Of a stretch of 64,000 nucleotides of DNA, positions 54,886 through 63,373 are shown piece after piece. How positions within the stretch are numbered: position 1 is the first letter of the stretch; each line of letters opens with the position of its first letter. The position numbers were made by a program, and so were the translations under genes. This stretch comes from an uncultured Ruegeria sp. Lineage in GTDB: Bacteria > Pseudomonadota > Alphaproteobacteria > Rhodobacterales > Rhodobacteraceae. Below the pieces are notes generated by a model. That model saw only the letters and a program-made list of their open reading frames with translations, was not told the DNA's origin and made no database searches. The stretch spans positions 248,001 through 312,000 of the forward strand of contig NZ_CANNGO010000001.1 of NCBI RefSeq assembly GCF_947504215.1. The letters run 5' to 3'.

Positions 54886-56376
54886 TTACTCCTCGAGGCT
54901 CAGCGCAACAAAACGCGGATCACCGCCTCGGCGCACCAAAAGCAACAGGGATTTTCGCCCAGCTACGCGCGCTTCCTCCATTCGTCCTTCGAGATCTTCG
55001 ATCGTTTCGACCTTTTGCTGACCCGCTTCGGTAATCAGGTCGCCTGCACGTAGCCCTTTGGCATAAGCCTCGGATGCCTCATCCACATCAGCGACAACCA
55101 GCCCTTCTGCATCAGCGTCCAGACCAAGATCTTCCCGGAATTTGTCTGTTAGCGGGGAAATGGTCAGACCCAGGATATCAGCGTTTTCACCACCCTCAGC
55201 GTCAGGTGTTTCTTCTTCTTCGCTTTCGCTGCTTTCAGCGTCTTCACGACGTCCCAGCGTAACCAGAATGGTCTGTGTGCCGCCGTCTCGCTGAACAACG
55301 ACCCGCACGGATTTGCCCACCGTAGTCTCGCCAACCTGACGTACCAACCCGCGCGTATCTTCGACGTCAACACCGTCAAAGCTGAGGATCACGTCGCCCG
55401 CTTTAAGGCCGGCTTCTTTTGCCGGTCCTTCGGGTACATCGCTGATCAATGCGCCGCCGGGCTTCTCCAGCCCCATTGCCTCTGCCATATCTTCCGTGAC
55501 GTCCTGAATGCGGACGCCGAGCCAACCGCGGCGCGTTTCTCCGAACTCACGCAGTTGATCTACGACTTTGATCACCACATTGGAGGCCATTGAAAATCCG
55601 ATACCGATAGAGCCGCCATTGGGCGACAAGATCGCGGTATTCACACCGATGACCTGCCCGTCCATGTCAAACAGCGGCCCGCCCGAGTTGCCACGGTTGA
55701 TCGCTGCGTCAGTCTGAATGTAGTCATCATAGGATCCGCTAAGCGCCCGATTACGGGCCGAAACAATCCCGGCTGAAACGGAAAAGCCTTGCCCCAACGG
55801 GTTGCCCATTGCGATGACCCAATCTCCGACCCGAGCGTTGTCACTGTCGCCGAAGGTCACATATTTCAGCGGCCCCGATGCCTCGACCTTAAGAAGCGCG
55901 ATGTCGGTTTTCTCGTCAGTACCGATAACTTCGGCGGGTAGTTCCTTTTTGGGCTGACCGTCGCCCGGGAAGAATTCAACAAGGATTTCATCTGCTTCGG
56001 CGATGACGTGATTGTTGGTGACGATATAGCCGTCTTCGGAAATCACGAAACCCGACCCCAGCGCATTGCTACGGCGCGGCCGATTTTCGTCATCGCCGTT
56101 GCGGTCCTGAAAATCACGAAAGAAGTCTTCGAATGGTGACCCTTCAGGGACGATACCCTGCGGACCGGTCTGCCCTTCTATCAAGGTGGAGGTAGTGATG
56201 TTCACGACCGCAGGGCTGATTTGCTCCGCCAACGGCGCCAGGCTTTCCCCCCGCGCATGCGCGGCCATCGTCTGTGCCAAAACGAGTAGCATGCTGGCAA
56301 AGGCCAGCCACATCAGCCGCATCATAACACTAACATCGTCCCAACGGACGGACACACTGCGCGCTTTTGCCTGCAC
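54886..56376 (-). CDS. degP: DegP/Do-type periplasmic serine protease
   Basis: 496 residues with an N-terminal signal segment (WLAFASMLLVLAQTMAAHA), a trypsin-like domain (catalytic His in NNHVIAEAD, Asp in KTDIALLK, Ser in GNSGGPLFD) and two PDZ domains (about residues 280-370 and 410-490). The linker between them is unusually acidic (SSESEEEETPD). It degrades misfolded envelope proteins. The start is a GTG with AGGAG upstream. It lies downstream of hflK-hflC-DUF2065 on the same strand, an order shared with many alphaproteobacteria, but has its own promoter candidate. Confidence 0.95.
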   Translation of the reverse strand: MQAKARSVSVRWDDVSVMMRLMWLAFASMLLVLAQTMAAHARGESLAPLAEQISPAVVNITTSTLIEGQTGPQGIVPEGSPFEDFFRDFQDRNGDDENRPRRSNALGSGFVISEDGYIVTNNHVIAEADEILVEFFPGDGQPKKELPAEVIGTDEKTDIALLKVEASGPLKYVTFGDSDNARVGDWVIAMGNPLGQGFSVSAGIVSARNRALSGSYDDYIQTDAAINRGNSGGPLFDMDGQVIGVNTAILSPNGGSIGIGFSMASNVVIKVVDQLREFGETRRGWLGVRIQDVTEDMAEAMGLEKPGGALISDVPEGPAKEAGLKAGDVILSFDGVDVEDTRGLVRQVGETTVGKSVRVVVQRDGGTQTILVTLGRREDAESSESEEEETPDAEGGENADILGLTISPLTDKFREDLGLDADAEGLVVADVDEASEAYAKGLRAGDLITEAGQQKVETIEDLEGRMEEARVAGRKSLLLLVRRGGDPRFVALSLEE

Positions 56377-56430
56377 TTGGGATCTCCTTGTCGACTAACT
56401 ATCCCGACGGTTATGCCGGTATTTCTACCC

Positions 56431-56458
56431 AATGTAGTCAGTTTGGGTCTGCCCGCAA
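56431..56458 (-). promoter_or_regulatory. Sigma-70 promoter candidate of degP
   Basis: TTGCGG and TACATT with 16-nt spacing on the minus strand, about 55 nt before the degP GTG, inside the 124-nt gap after DUF2065. Confidence 0.4.
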
Positions 56459-56500
56459 CTCGGGAACAGGGGGAAATCACCAGCACGTGACATCACCAGA

Positions 56501-56695
56501 TCAAAATCCCAACTGATATGCACCCCACAAAAGGACAAAACCGCTGACCACACACAGCAAACCCATCAGTCGCCGGGCTGGTTCCGGCAGGGCCCGCAGC
56601 GCCTCTAACATGCGCTCAATAAGCGAAGGGGCCAGCGCATAGGCCAGCCCCTCGACTATCAATACCAGCCCGAAGGCCAGAAGGATCAGGCCCAT
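56501..56695 (-). CDS. DUF2065 small membrane protein
   Basis: 64 residues with two membrane segments (about residues 3-23 and 43-62), separated by a short loop with ALRALPEPARR. DUF2065 proteins are typically encoded right after hflC, as here; the TAATG overlap of one base shows translational coupling. No function is established; a role in the HflKC complex is inferred from position. Confidence 0.9.
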   Translation of the reverse strand: MGLILLAFGLVLIVEGLAYALAPSLIERMLEALRALPEPARRLMGLLCVVSGFVLLWGAYQLGF

Positions 56696-57588
56696 TACTC
56701 GGCTACCGCAGCCGGCGCTTGCCGTCCGGTGGGAGAGCTGAGGTAGTTGAAGAACTCTGAATCCGGGCTCATTATCAACGAGCTGTTTCCGCCCTGCAGC
56801 GCATTCTCATATGCAGTCAGAGAGCGGTAGAATTCAAAAAACTCAGGGTCCGCGCCGTAAGCTTCGGCAAAGATCGCGTTGCGTTCAGCGTCAGCTTCAC
56901 CGCGGATGATCTCGGCCTCGCGACGCGCGTCAGATACCAGCTCCACAACCGTCCGGTCGGCTTGAGCGCGCACACGCTGCGCTGCCTCGTTACCGCGGGC
57001 ACGCTCGTCGGTCGCTTCCCGTTCCCGTTCGGCTTTCATCCGATCAAACGTTGCTTCGAGGTTGGCTTGCGGCAGGTCAGTGGCCTTCAAACGAACGTCA
57101 ATCACGCTCACGCCCAGCGCCTGCGCCTCGGCAATCGCGCTGTTGCGGATACGAAGCATCAACGCGGCACGATCCGAGCTGAGGATATCGCGAGACGATA
57201 CCGAACCCAGAACCTCACGTGTTTCGGCGCGCAGGATCCGGTCCAGACGGTCTTCGGCAACCGGAATACCGCCGACACCAACCGCCTGACGGAACTGTTC
57301 AAGGTCTGAAATCCGGTAGCGTGCAAACGCGTCAACCACCAGACGGCGATCATCTAAAGGCGTAACCTCAAGCGGCTGAACGTCGATGGACAAGATTCGG
57401 TCGTCGTATCGGACTACTTCTTGAATAACCGGGATTTTGAAGGCGAGACCAGGCTCTTCCTTGACCGCAACAACGCGACCAAATTGCAGAACCAACGCGC
57501 GTTCGCGCTCGTCCACGATAAAGATCGAGGACAGACCCACAACCGCCAGGATGAAAACAAGGATCAGAATAATAGGTGATTTACGCAT
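56695..57588 (-). CDS. hflC: FtsH-associated membrane protein HflC
   Basis: 297-residue SPFH/prohibitin-type protein. It has an N-terminal membrane anchor (PIILILVFILAVVGLSSIFI), an SPFH domain, then a long helical region with RMKAEREREATDERARGNEAA. With HflK it forms a large cage around FtsH and modulates its proteolysis. Its ATG shares one base with the hflK stop (TGATG). Confidence 0.96.
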   Translation of the reverse strand: MRKSPIILILVFILAVVGLSSIFIVDERERALVLQFGRVVAVKEEPGLAFKIPVIQEVVRYDDRILSIDVQPLEVTPLDDRRLVVDAFARYRISDLEQFRQAVGVGGIPVAEDRLDRILRAETREVLGSVSSRDILSSDRAALMLRIRNSAIAEAQALGVSVIDVRLKATDLPQANLEATFDRMKAEREREATDERARGNEAAQRVRAQADRTVVELVSDARREAEIIRGEADAERNAIFAEAYGADPEFFEFYRSLTAYENALQGGNSSLIMSPDSEFFNYLSSPTGRQAPAAVAE

Positions 57589-58730
57589 CAGTTGCTCTCC
57601 GCGGCAGGGCTACGACGCAGCTCGTTAAGCGGCAGATAGGGTACGACACCCTGCCCCTGCCCGCCTGAGTTCTGGTCCAGAATGATCTTATCTACGTCGC
57701 CCAGAACCTGTTCCATTCGCTCAAGATAAAGACGCTTACGGGTGACATCCGGCGCTTTGGAGTATTCTTCAAGAACCGCGCTAAAGCGGCTGGCCTCACC
57801 CTGAGCGCTGTTGATCTGCTGGGCACGATACCCTTCAGATTCTTCCAGGATTTGCGCGGCTTCACCACGCGCCTCGGCGAGAACCCGGTTGGCATAGGCG
57901 TCAGCGACATTCTGCAATCGGTCCCGCTCCTGCGCGGCAGCCTGAACGTCGCGGAACGCGGCAATCACGTCCTGCGGTGGGTCGGCCTTGTCGAAGTTCA
58001 CCCGCACAATGTTCACACCAGAGTTATAGCTGTCCATCGTGGACTGGATCAGTTCCTGCAGGCGATCCGCAATAATACCCCGATCCCGGTTCAGGATCGG
58101 AGCCAGCTCTGATTGCGCAATGATCTCACGCATGGCGGATTCCGACACTGCCTGAATGGTTTGCTTAGGATCTCGCAAGTTAAACAGGTACTTGGCGGGG
58201 TCGTTGATGTTCCAGACAACCTGATAGTCGATGTCGACCACGTTTTCGTCGCCGGTCAGCATTAGACCGTCATCGCTGCCACGCGCTCCGCCCATATCTT
58301 CGTTCTGTTCGCGGGTCACCGGAATGACTTCGGCGGTCACAAGCGGCCAAGGTGCAAAGTTCAGACCCGGGTTACCGACGGCTGAGAACTCGCCCAGAAA
58401 CAACTCAACAGACTGTTCTTCTGGCTTGACCGTATAAAAGCTTGCTGCCGCCCAAAGACCAGCCGCGACCAACAGACCAATGGCAACAGTGCCTTTGGTG
58501 AAGATGGGACCGCCACCACCACCCTTGCCATTCGAACCACGGCCACCGCCGCCGCGCCCGCCCATAAGGACGCGCAACTGCTCCTGGCCCTTCTTCATCA
58601 GCTCGTCGATCTCGGGAATCTGCGGGCCGTCGCTTTCGGGCGGCTTGCGCCCGTCCCCGTTGTTACCCCGATTTCCTCCGCCACCCGAGGAGCCTCCGCC
58701 CCCCCAGGGGCCACCGCTGTTGCCCGCCAT
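57588..58730 (-). CDS. hflK: FtsH-associated membrane protein HflK
   Basis: 380 residues, with a Gly-rich N-terminus (GGPWGGGGSSGGGG), a single membrane helix (about residues 80-100), the SPFH domain (EQSVELFLGEF to VDIDYQVVWNI) and a helical C-terminal region (AAQERDRLQNVADAYANRVL). Partner of HflC. The ATG at 58730 begins the usual MAGNSGGPWG family start; a TTG three codons upstream is less likely. It follows gor by 72 nt. Confidence 0.96.
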   Translation of the reverse strand: MAGNSGGPWGGGGSSGGGGNRGNNGDGRKPPESDGPQIPEIDELMKKGQEQLRVLMGGRGGGGRGSNGKGGGGGPIFTKGTVAIGLLVAAGLWAAASFYTVKPEEQSVELFLGEFSAVGNPGLNFAPWPLVTAEVIPVTREQNEDMGGARGSDDGLMLTGDENVVDIDYQVVWNINDPAKYLFNLRDPKQTIQAVSESAMREIIAQSELAPILNRDRGIIADRLQELIQSTMDSYNSGVNIVRVNFDKADPPQDVIAAFRDVQAAAQERDRLQNVADAYANRVLAEARGEAAQILEESEGYRAQQINSAQGEASRFSAVLEEYSKAPDVTRKRLYLERMEQVLGDVDKIILDQNSGGQGQGVVPYLPLNELRRSPAAESN

Positions 58731-58802
58731 ATTTTTCAATTCCTTCGCTTAGGCCCGTGTGATCACGGGGTCCCTTGTAACTTGTGTGCGCGTACTTGCA
58801 AA

Positions 58803-60161
58803 TCAAGCAGTGCGCACAGGTTGCCGCATTGTCACCAATTCCTCGGCCATCACCGGGTGAACCGCGACTGTACGGTCAAAGTCTTCCTTGGTTGCGCCCA
58901 TCTTTACCGCAATACCTGCCAACTGAATCATCTCACCTGCGCCCGGCGCGACGATGTGACAGCCTAACACCTTTCGTGTCGCCTGGCTGACAATCAGTTT
59001 CATCAAAACACGCTGGGTTCCACCGGCAAACGCTTTCTGCATCGGTTTGAACGAGGTGGCATACACCTCGATCGGTTCCTGTTCGGCGGCCTCTTCCTCG
59101 CTCAGGCCAACCGTGCCCATTTCCGGCTGGGTAAAGATCGCTGTTGGGATAAGCTCGTGATCGACCGGTGTAGGGTTGCCCTTAAACACGGTTTCGACAA
59201 AAGCCATCCCCTCGCGGATCGCAACCGGCGTCAGATTGACCCTGTCGGTGACATCGCCAATGGCGAAGATCGAGGGAACGGCCGTCTGGCTGTAGTCATC
59301 GACGACAACCTCGCCTTTACGCCCCCTCTCAACACCCAAAGCTTCAAGCCCCAGATCATCGGCATTCGGCGCGCGGCCCGTCGCGTACATAACCGTGTCA
59401 AACAGTTGTTCAGACCCGTTGGTCGCCTTGACCCAGATCTTGTCGCCCTGCTTCTTCATCTCAAGCACGTTTGTGCCCAGGTGAACATCGATCCCGTTCT
59501 GGCACATTTCTTCGCTGATCAACCCACGCGCCTCGTCATCGAAGCCGCGCAGAATTTGCGCGCCGCGATAAAACTGTGTCGTCTTGACCCCAAGCCCGTT
59601 CATGATCCCTGCAAATTCGCAAGCAATGTACCCGCCGCCGACAATCAACATTGTCTCGGGCAGCTTTTCCAGATGGAAGATTTCATTTGACGTAATCGCC
59701 AGCTCTGATCCAGGAAACGCGGGCACAACCGGGCGACCGCCTGTGGCCACCAGAATGTGCTTGGCGGTCTTGCGCGTACCATCGGCCAGCTCGACTGTGT
59801 GTGCGTCCACCAAATGGGCACGCTGATCAAAGCTTTCGACGCCGTTGTTCTTCAGGATACTGCGATAGATACCTTCCAACCGATCCAGTTCTGCATGCAG
59901 CTTGCCGCGGAACGTTTCCCAATTGAAAGCACCGGGTTGAATGCCCCAACCATAAGCTTGTGCGTCACCCACGGTGTCAGCAAATTCGCTGGCAAAAACC
60001 ATCAGCTTTTTCGGAACACAGCCCCGAATGACACAGGTTCCGCCATAACGATCCTCTTCAGCCAACGCCACTTTGGCGCCGGTTTCGCCAGCCGCGACCC
60101 GCGCCGCGCGTACCCCACCCGAGCCACCACCGATGACGAATAGATCATAGTCAAAGCTCAT
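58803..60161 (-). CDS. gor: Glutathione-disulfide reductase
   Basis: 452-residue FAD/NADPH enzyme that keeps glutathione reduced. FAD motif VIGGGSGGVRAARVAA; redox pair Cys43 and Cys48 in GGTCVIRGCVPKKL; NADPH motif VGGGYIACEFA; and the C-terminal His/Glu active-site pair in the TVAVHPVMAEEL region. The three GST-family genes and the HCCA-like protein in this window all depend on glutathione. It is on the same strand as rpiA (129 nt upstream) and hflK. Confidence 0.97.
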   Translation of the reverse strand: MSFDYDLFVIGGGSGGVRAARVAAGETGAKVALAEEDRYGGTCVIRGCVPKKLMVFASEFADTVGDAQAYGWGIQPGAFNWETFRGKLHAELDRLEGIYRSILKNNGVESFDQRAHLVDAHTVELADGTRKTAKHILVATGGRPVVPAFPGSELAITSNEIFHLEKLPETMLIVGGGYIACEFAGIMNGLGVKTTQFYRGAQILRGFDDEARGLISEEMCQNGIDVHLGTNVLEMKKQGDKIWVKATNGSEQLFDTVMYATGRAPNADDLGLEALGVERGRKGEVVVDDYSQTAVPSIFAIGDVTDRVNLTPVAIREGMAFVETVFKGNPTPVDHELIPTAIFTQPEMGTVGLSEEEAAEQEPIEVYATSFKPMQKAFAGGTQRVLMKLIVSQATRKVLGCHIVAPGAGEMIQLAGIAVKMGATKEDFDRTVAVHPVMAEELVTMRQPVRTA

Positions 60162-60289
60162 GCCTGGTTCCTTCGTTCAACTTGCAAGAATTCTCTGGAT
60201 ATCTGGGCACAGAAAAACGCCCGCCAACCCCTTTGGAGAGGAAATAGCTGCTTTTCTTACGAGATTTGCGCCGCGACACATCAAATGGC

Positions 60290-61078
60290 TCAATCCGACA
60301 AATCGGAGAACAAGTTTTCGCCGGCCCCTTCGATCAACTGGTCCAGCTCGATTGTGCCCTCGTTGATGTCGCGTAATTCGACCCGACCATCCCCATGCCC
60401 GATGACGACCTTGTCGCAAATGTCGATGAACAAGCCATTCTCGACCACGCCCGGCACCTGATTCAGCACCAAGGCCATTTGCCGTGCGTTGCCAATGCGT
60501 TGTAGATGCAGATCAAGAATATGGTTTCCCTCATCCGTCACAAACGGCGCCTCACCATTCATGCGCAGTGCGGCCGAGGTGCCAAGCACGTCCATTGTGT
60601 CCAGCGCTTCTTCGATCAGCGTTCGCGTGGTTTGCCAACCAAACGGGATCACCTCGACCGGAAGCGGGAAAGCACCCAGTGTTTCGACCTCTTTTCCCGC
60701 ATCCGCAATCACGATCATCTGGTCACTGGCAGTGGCCACGATCTTTTCCTGCAAATGCGCACCGCCGCCGCCCTTGATCAGATTCAGATCGCCGTCAAAC
60801 TCGTCTGCTCCGTCGATGGTCAGATCCAGCCACCCCGCCTGATCCAGCGAGACCACCTCGATACCAACCTCGCGGGCCAGCTGAGCGGTCCGGGTCGATG
60901 TCGGAACACCCATGATCCGCAGGTTTTCACCCTGAACCCTTTCGCCCAAACGGCGTACTAGCCAGGCGGCGGTGGACCCGGTGCCCAAACCGACACGCAT
61001 TCCGTCTTCAACCATGTCGGCTGCACGGCGCGCTGCAACGTATTTTGCCATATCGATGGGCGACAGTTCTCCGGTCAT
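60290..61078 (-). CDS. rpiA: Ribose-5-phosphate isomerase A
   Basis: 262 residues, interconverting ribose-5-phosphate and ribulose-5-phosphate. Signatures are GLGTGSTAAWLVRRL, DGADEFDGDLNLIKGGGGAHLQEK and the catalytic acid in the DGADE loop. The start at 61078 (MTGELSP) fits the family length; a start at 61162 would add 28 residues of unusual composition. It is first of the minus-strand group leading to gor and hflKC. Confidence 0.96.
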   Translation of the reverse strand: MTGELSPIDMAKYVAARRAADMVEDGMRVGLGTGSTAAWLVRRLGERVQGENLRIMGVPTSTRTAQLAREVGIEVVSLDQAGWLDLTIDGADEFDGDLNLIKGGGGAHLQEKIVATASDQMIVIADAGKEVETLGAFPLPVEVIPFGWQTTRTLIEEALDTMDVLGTSAALRMNGEAPFVTDEGNHILDLHLQRIGNARQMALVLNQVPGVVENGLFIDICDKVVIGHGDGRVELRDINEGTIELDQLIEGAGENLFSDLSD

Positions 61079-61245
61079 GGCAGCTATCCTTTGTTTTTCT
61101 GTCGATCTTATACGGAATGCGTCAAACGACTGCGAGCCCGAAATCGCATAAGCGCTTACCAATCATGTCGCAAAAATACGCGTTTCCTATCGGAAACGTC
61201 GCAATCAAGTCTTCCTGTTTCCACGTAGCGCTATAAGTAGACAGA

Positions 61246-61947
61246 ATGACGACGCTGTATCGCCTCCACTATGCTCCTGACAACGCCTCGCTGGTGATCC
61301 GACTGGTGTTGGAAGAAATGGACCTGCCCTATGAAACTGTGCTGGTCGATCGCAGCCGGAACGAGCAAGAAAGCGTGGCCTACCGGGCGCTAAACCCGAA
61401 CGGGTTGATTCCTGTTCTTGAGACATCGCAAGGCCCGATATTTGAGACAGCCGCGATTCTGTTGTGGCTGGCAGACACCCATGGTGAGCTCGCGCCCTCC
61501 TCAGCCAGCCCTAACCGCGGTGATTTCTTGAAATGGCTGTTCTTTGCGTCAAACACGCTGCATTCAGATCTGCGTATCCTGTTTTACGCGGACCAGTACA
61601 TTGAATCTGCGAAGGCAGCGGAACTGCGCGCCGGAATGTGCCCTCGCCTGCGTCGACACCTGAACGCACTAGATACGGTGGCAAAACAATCGCCCGAATG
61701 GCTGCACGCCGATCACCCATCGATCCTGACCTATTATCTGGCCTGTATGATGCGGTGGATGGCGCTGTATCCTGCCCGAATGGATCGCAGCTGGTATCAG
61801 CTGCCCGACACGCCGTATCTACAGAAAATTCTGATGCAACTTGAAACCCGCCCTGCGACACGTGCAGCCATTGCGGCCGAGGGCCTTGGGGTCACACCTT
61901 TCACATCTCCCACTCACGCCACTCCTCCTGAAGGCTCAGCTATCTGA
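61246..61947 (+). CDS. Glutathione S-transferase family protein
   Basis: 233 residues. N-terminal half: LYRLHYAPDNASLVIRLVLE, ALNPNGLIPVLET and FETAAILLWLADTH; helical C-terminal half with DLRILFYADQY. Its stop lies 1 nt before sdaA, so they are coupled. Function beyond glutathione binding is not clear. Confidence 0.92.
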   Translation: MTTLYRLHYAPDNASLVIRLVLEEMDLPYETVLVDRSRNEQESVAYRALNPNGLIPVLETSQGPIFETAAILLWLADTHGELAPSSASPNRGDFLKWLFFASNTLHSDLRILFYADQYIESAKAAELRAGMCPRLRRHLNALDTVAKQSPEWLHADHPSILTYYLACMMRWMALYPARMDRSWYQLPDTPYLQKILMQLETRPATRAAIAAEGLGVTPFTSPTHATPPEGSAI

Positions 61948-61948
61948 C

Positions 61949-63322
61949 ATGTTCCTCTCTGTCTTTGATATGTTCAAAGTGGGCATTGGCCCATCCTCGT
62001 CGCACACAATGGGACCGATGGTTGCCGCTGCCCGGTTTCTTGACATGATGCGCGCCTCACCATTCGAATTTGCGGGACTTCGCGGGTCGCTACACGGCTC
62101 GCTGGCCTTTACTGGTGTCGGCCATGCGACAGATCGGGCGACCATCCTGGGGCTGGCAGGGTTTGTTCCGGACACCTACGACAACGCCAAAGCCGAGGCC
62201 GCATTGGCGGCGATCTCCGAGACCCACTCCGTTACGCCCGACGGTTTGCCAACCCTCAAATTCGATCCCAAAGCCGATCTTCTCTTTGATTATGAAAACA
62301 CCCTGCCGGGTCACGCCAACGGCATGATCCTGATAGCGACGGACGCACAAGGCGACGTCATCCTGCGCCAAGTGTATTACTCGATCGGTGGCGGCTTTGT
62401 GATGACCGAAGAAGAACTAGCCGCAGGCAAAGCAACCGACGAAGGCGCACCGGTTCCGTTTCCCTTCAAATCTGCCGCCGAGATGCTGGAGATGTCCAAT
62501 TCCAGTGGCAAAAGCATCGCCCATATGAAGCGCGAAAATGAAATCGCGCGCGGGTGCGCCAACAGTTTTGCCAAAGGGTCGGCCCGCTTGTGGCAAGTGA
62601 TGAATGACTGCATCGAACGTGGGCTGTCCACGGATGGTATTCTGCCCGGAGGTCTGAGCGTGCGCCGCCGCGCAAAGGGTATCTACGATGCCTTGATGGC
62701 CGAGCGCGGTATGAACCTGACAGCGCCGCACACCATCAACGACTGGATGAGTGTTTATGCCATGGCCGTGAATGAAGAAAACGCAGCCGGTGGTCAGGTC
62801 GTGACAGCCCCGACTAATGGCGCGGCGGGCGTGTTGCCTGCTGTTCTGCGTTATTACTTGGATCATGTCCCGGGCGCATCAGAAAGCCATATCGAAGATT
62901 TCCTTCTGACCGCAGCCGCCATCGGAGGGCTGGTGAAATACAACGCCTCGATCTCGGGGGCCGAGGCTGGTTGCCAGGCCGAAGTTGGCAGCGCGTCTGC
63001 CATGGCCGCTGCGGGTCTGTGCGCAGTGATGGGTGGAACCCCGGAACAAGTGGAAAATGCTGCCGAGATCGCGTTGGAACATCACCTTGGCATGACATGT
63101 GATCCAGTAGCTGGTCTTGTTCAAGTGCCTTGCATCGAACGCAACGGGCTTGGCGCGATCAAGGCCGTCTCGGCGGCGTCACTAGCATTGCGTGGCGATG
63201 GTCAACATTTCGTGCCTTTGGATGCGGTGATCGAAACCATGCGCCAGACCGGGCAGGATATGCATGAGAAGTATAAAGAGACTTCACTCGGTGGTCTCGC
63301 GGTGAACATTCCCAACTGCTGA
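61949..63322 (+). CDS. sdaA: L-serine ammonia-lyase (single-chain, Fe-S type)
   Basis: 457-residue SDH with a 4Fe-4S cluster that converts serine to pyruvate and ammonia. The N-terminal GIGPSSSHTMGPM and the C-terminal alpha region are fused in one chain. Likely cluster cysteines are in GCQAEVGSA, MTCDPVAGL and VPCIERN. The start at 61949 begins MFLSVFDMFK, as in homologues; the longer frame overlaps the GST gene. One base separates the GST stop from the ATG. Confidence 0.95.
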   Translation: MFLSVFDMFKVGIGPSSSHTMGPMVAAARFLDMMRASPFEFAGLRGSLHGSLAFTGVGHATDRATILGLAGFVPDTYDNAKAEAALAAISETHSVTPDGLPTLKFDPKADLLFDYENTLPGHANGMILIATDAQGDVILRQVYYSIGGGFVMTEEELAAGKATDEGAPVPFPFKSAAEMLEMSNSSGKSIAHMKRENEIARGCANSFAKGSARLWQVMNDCIERGLSTDGILPGGLSVRRRAKGIYDALMAERGMNLTAPHTINDWMSVYAMAVNEENAAGGQVVTAPTNGAAGVLPAVLRYYLDHVPGASESHIEDFLLTAAAIGGLVKYNASISGAEAGCQAEVGSASAMAAAGLCAVMGGTPEQVENAAEIALEHHLGMTCDPVAGLVQVPCIERNGLGAIKAVSAASLALRGDGQHFVPLDAVIETMRQTGQDMHEKYKETSLGGLAVNIPNC

Positions 63323-63343
63323 ACGAGCGTTTAGCCCTTCCCC

Positions 63344-63372
63344 CCCGGCACAGCTTGACCTAGCGTGCCGGG
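63344..63372. terminator. Hairpin between sdaA and the last transporter
   Basis: CCCGGCAC (63344-63351) pairs exactly with GTGCCGGG (63365-63372), loop 13 nt. It ends 1 nt before the ATG of the next gene and has no T tract, so it may act on translation of that gene as well as ending sdaA. Confidence 0.45.
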
Positions 63373-63373
63373 C

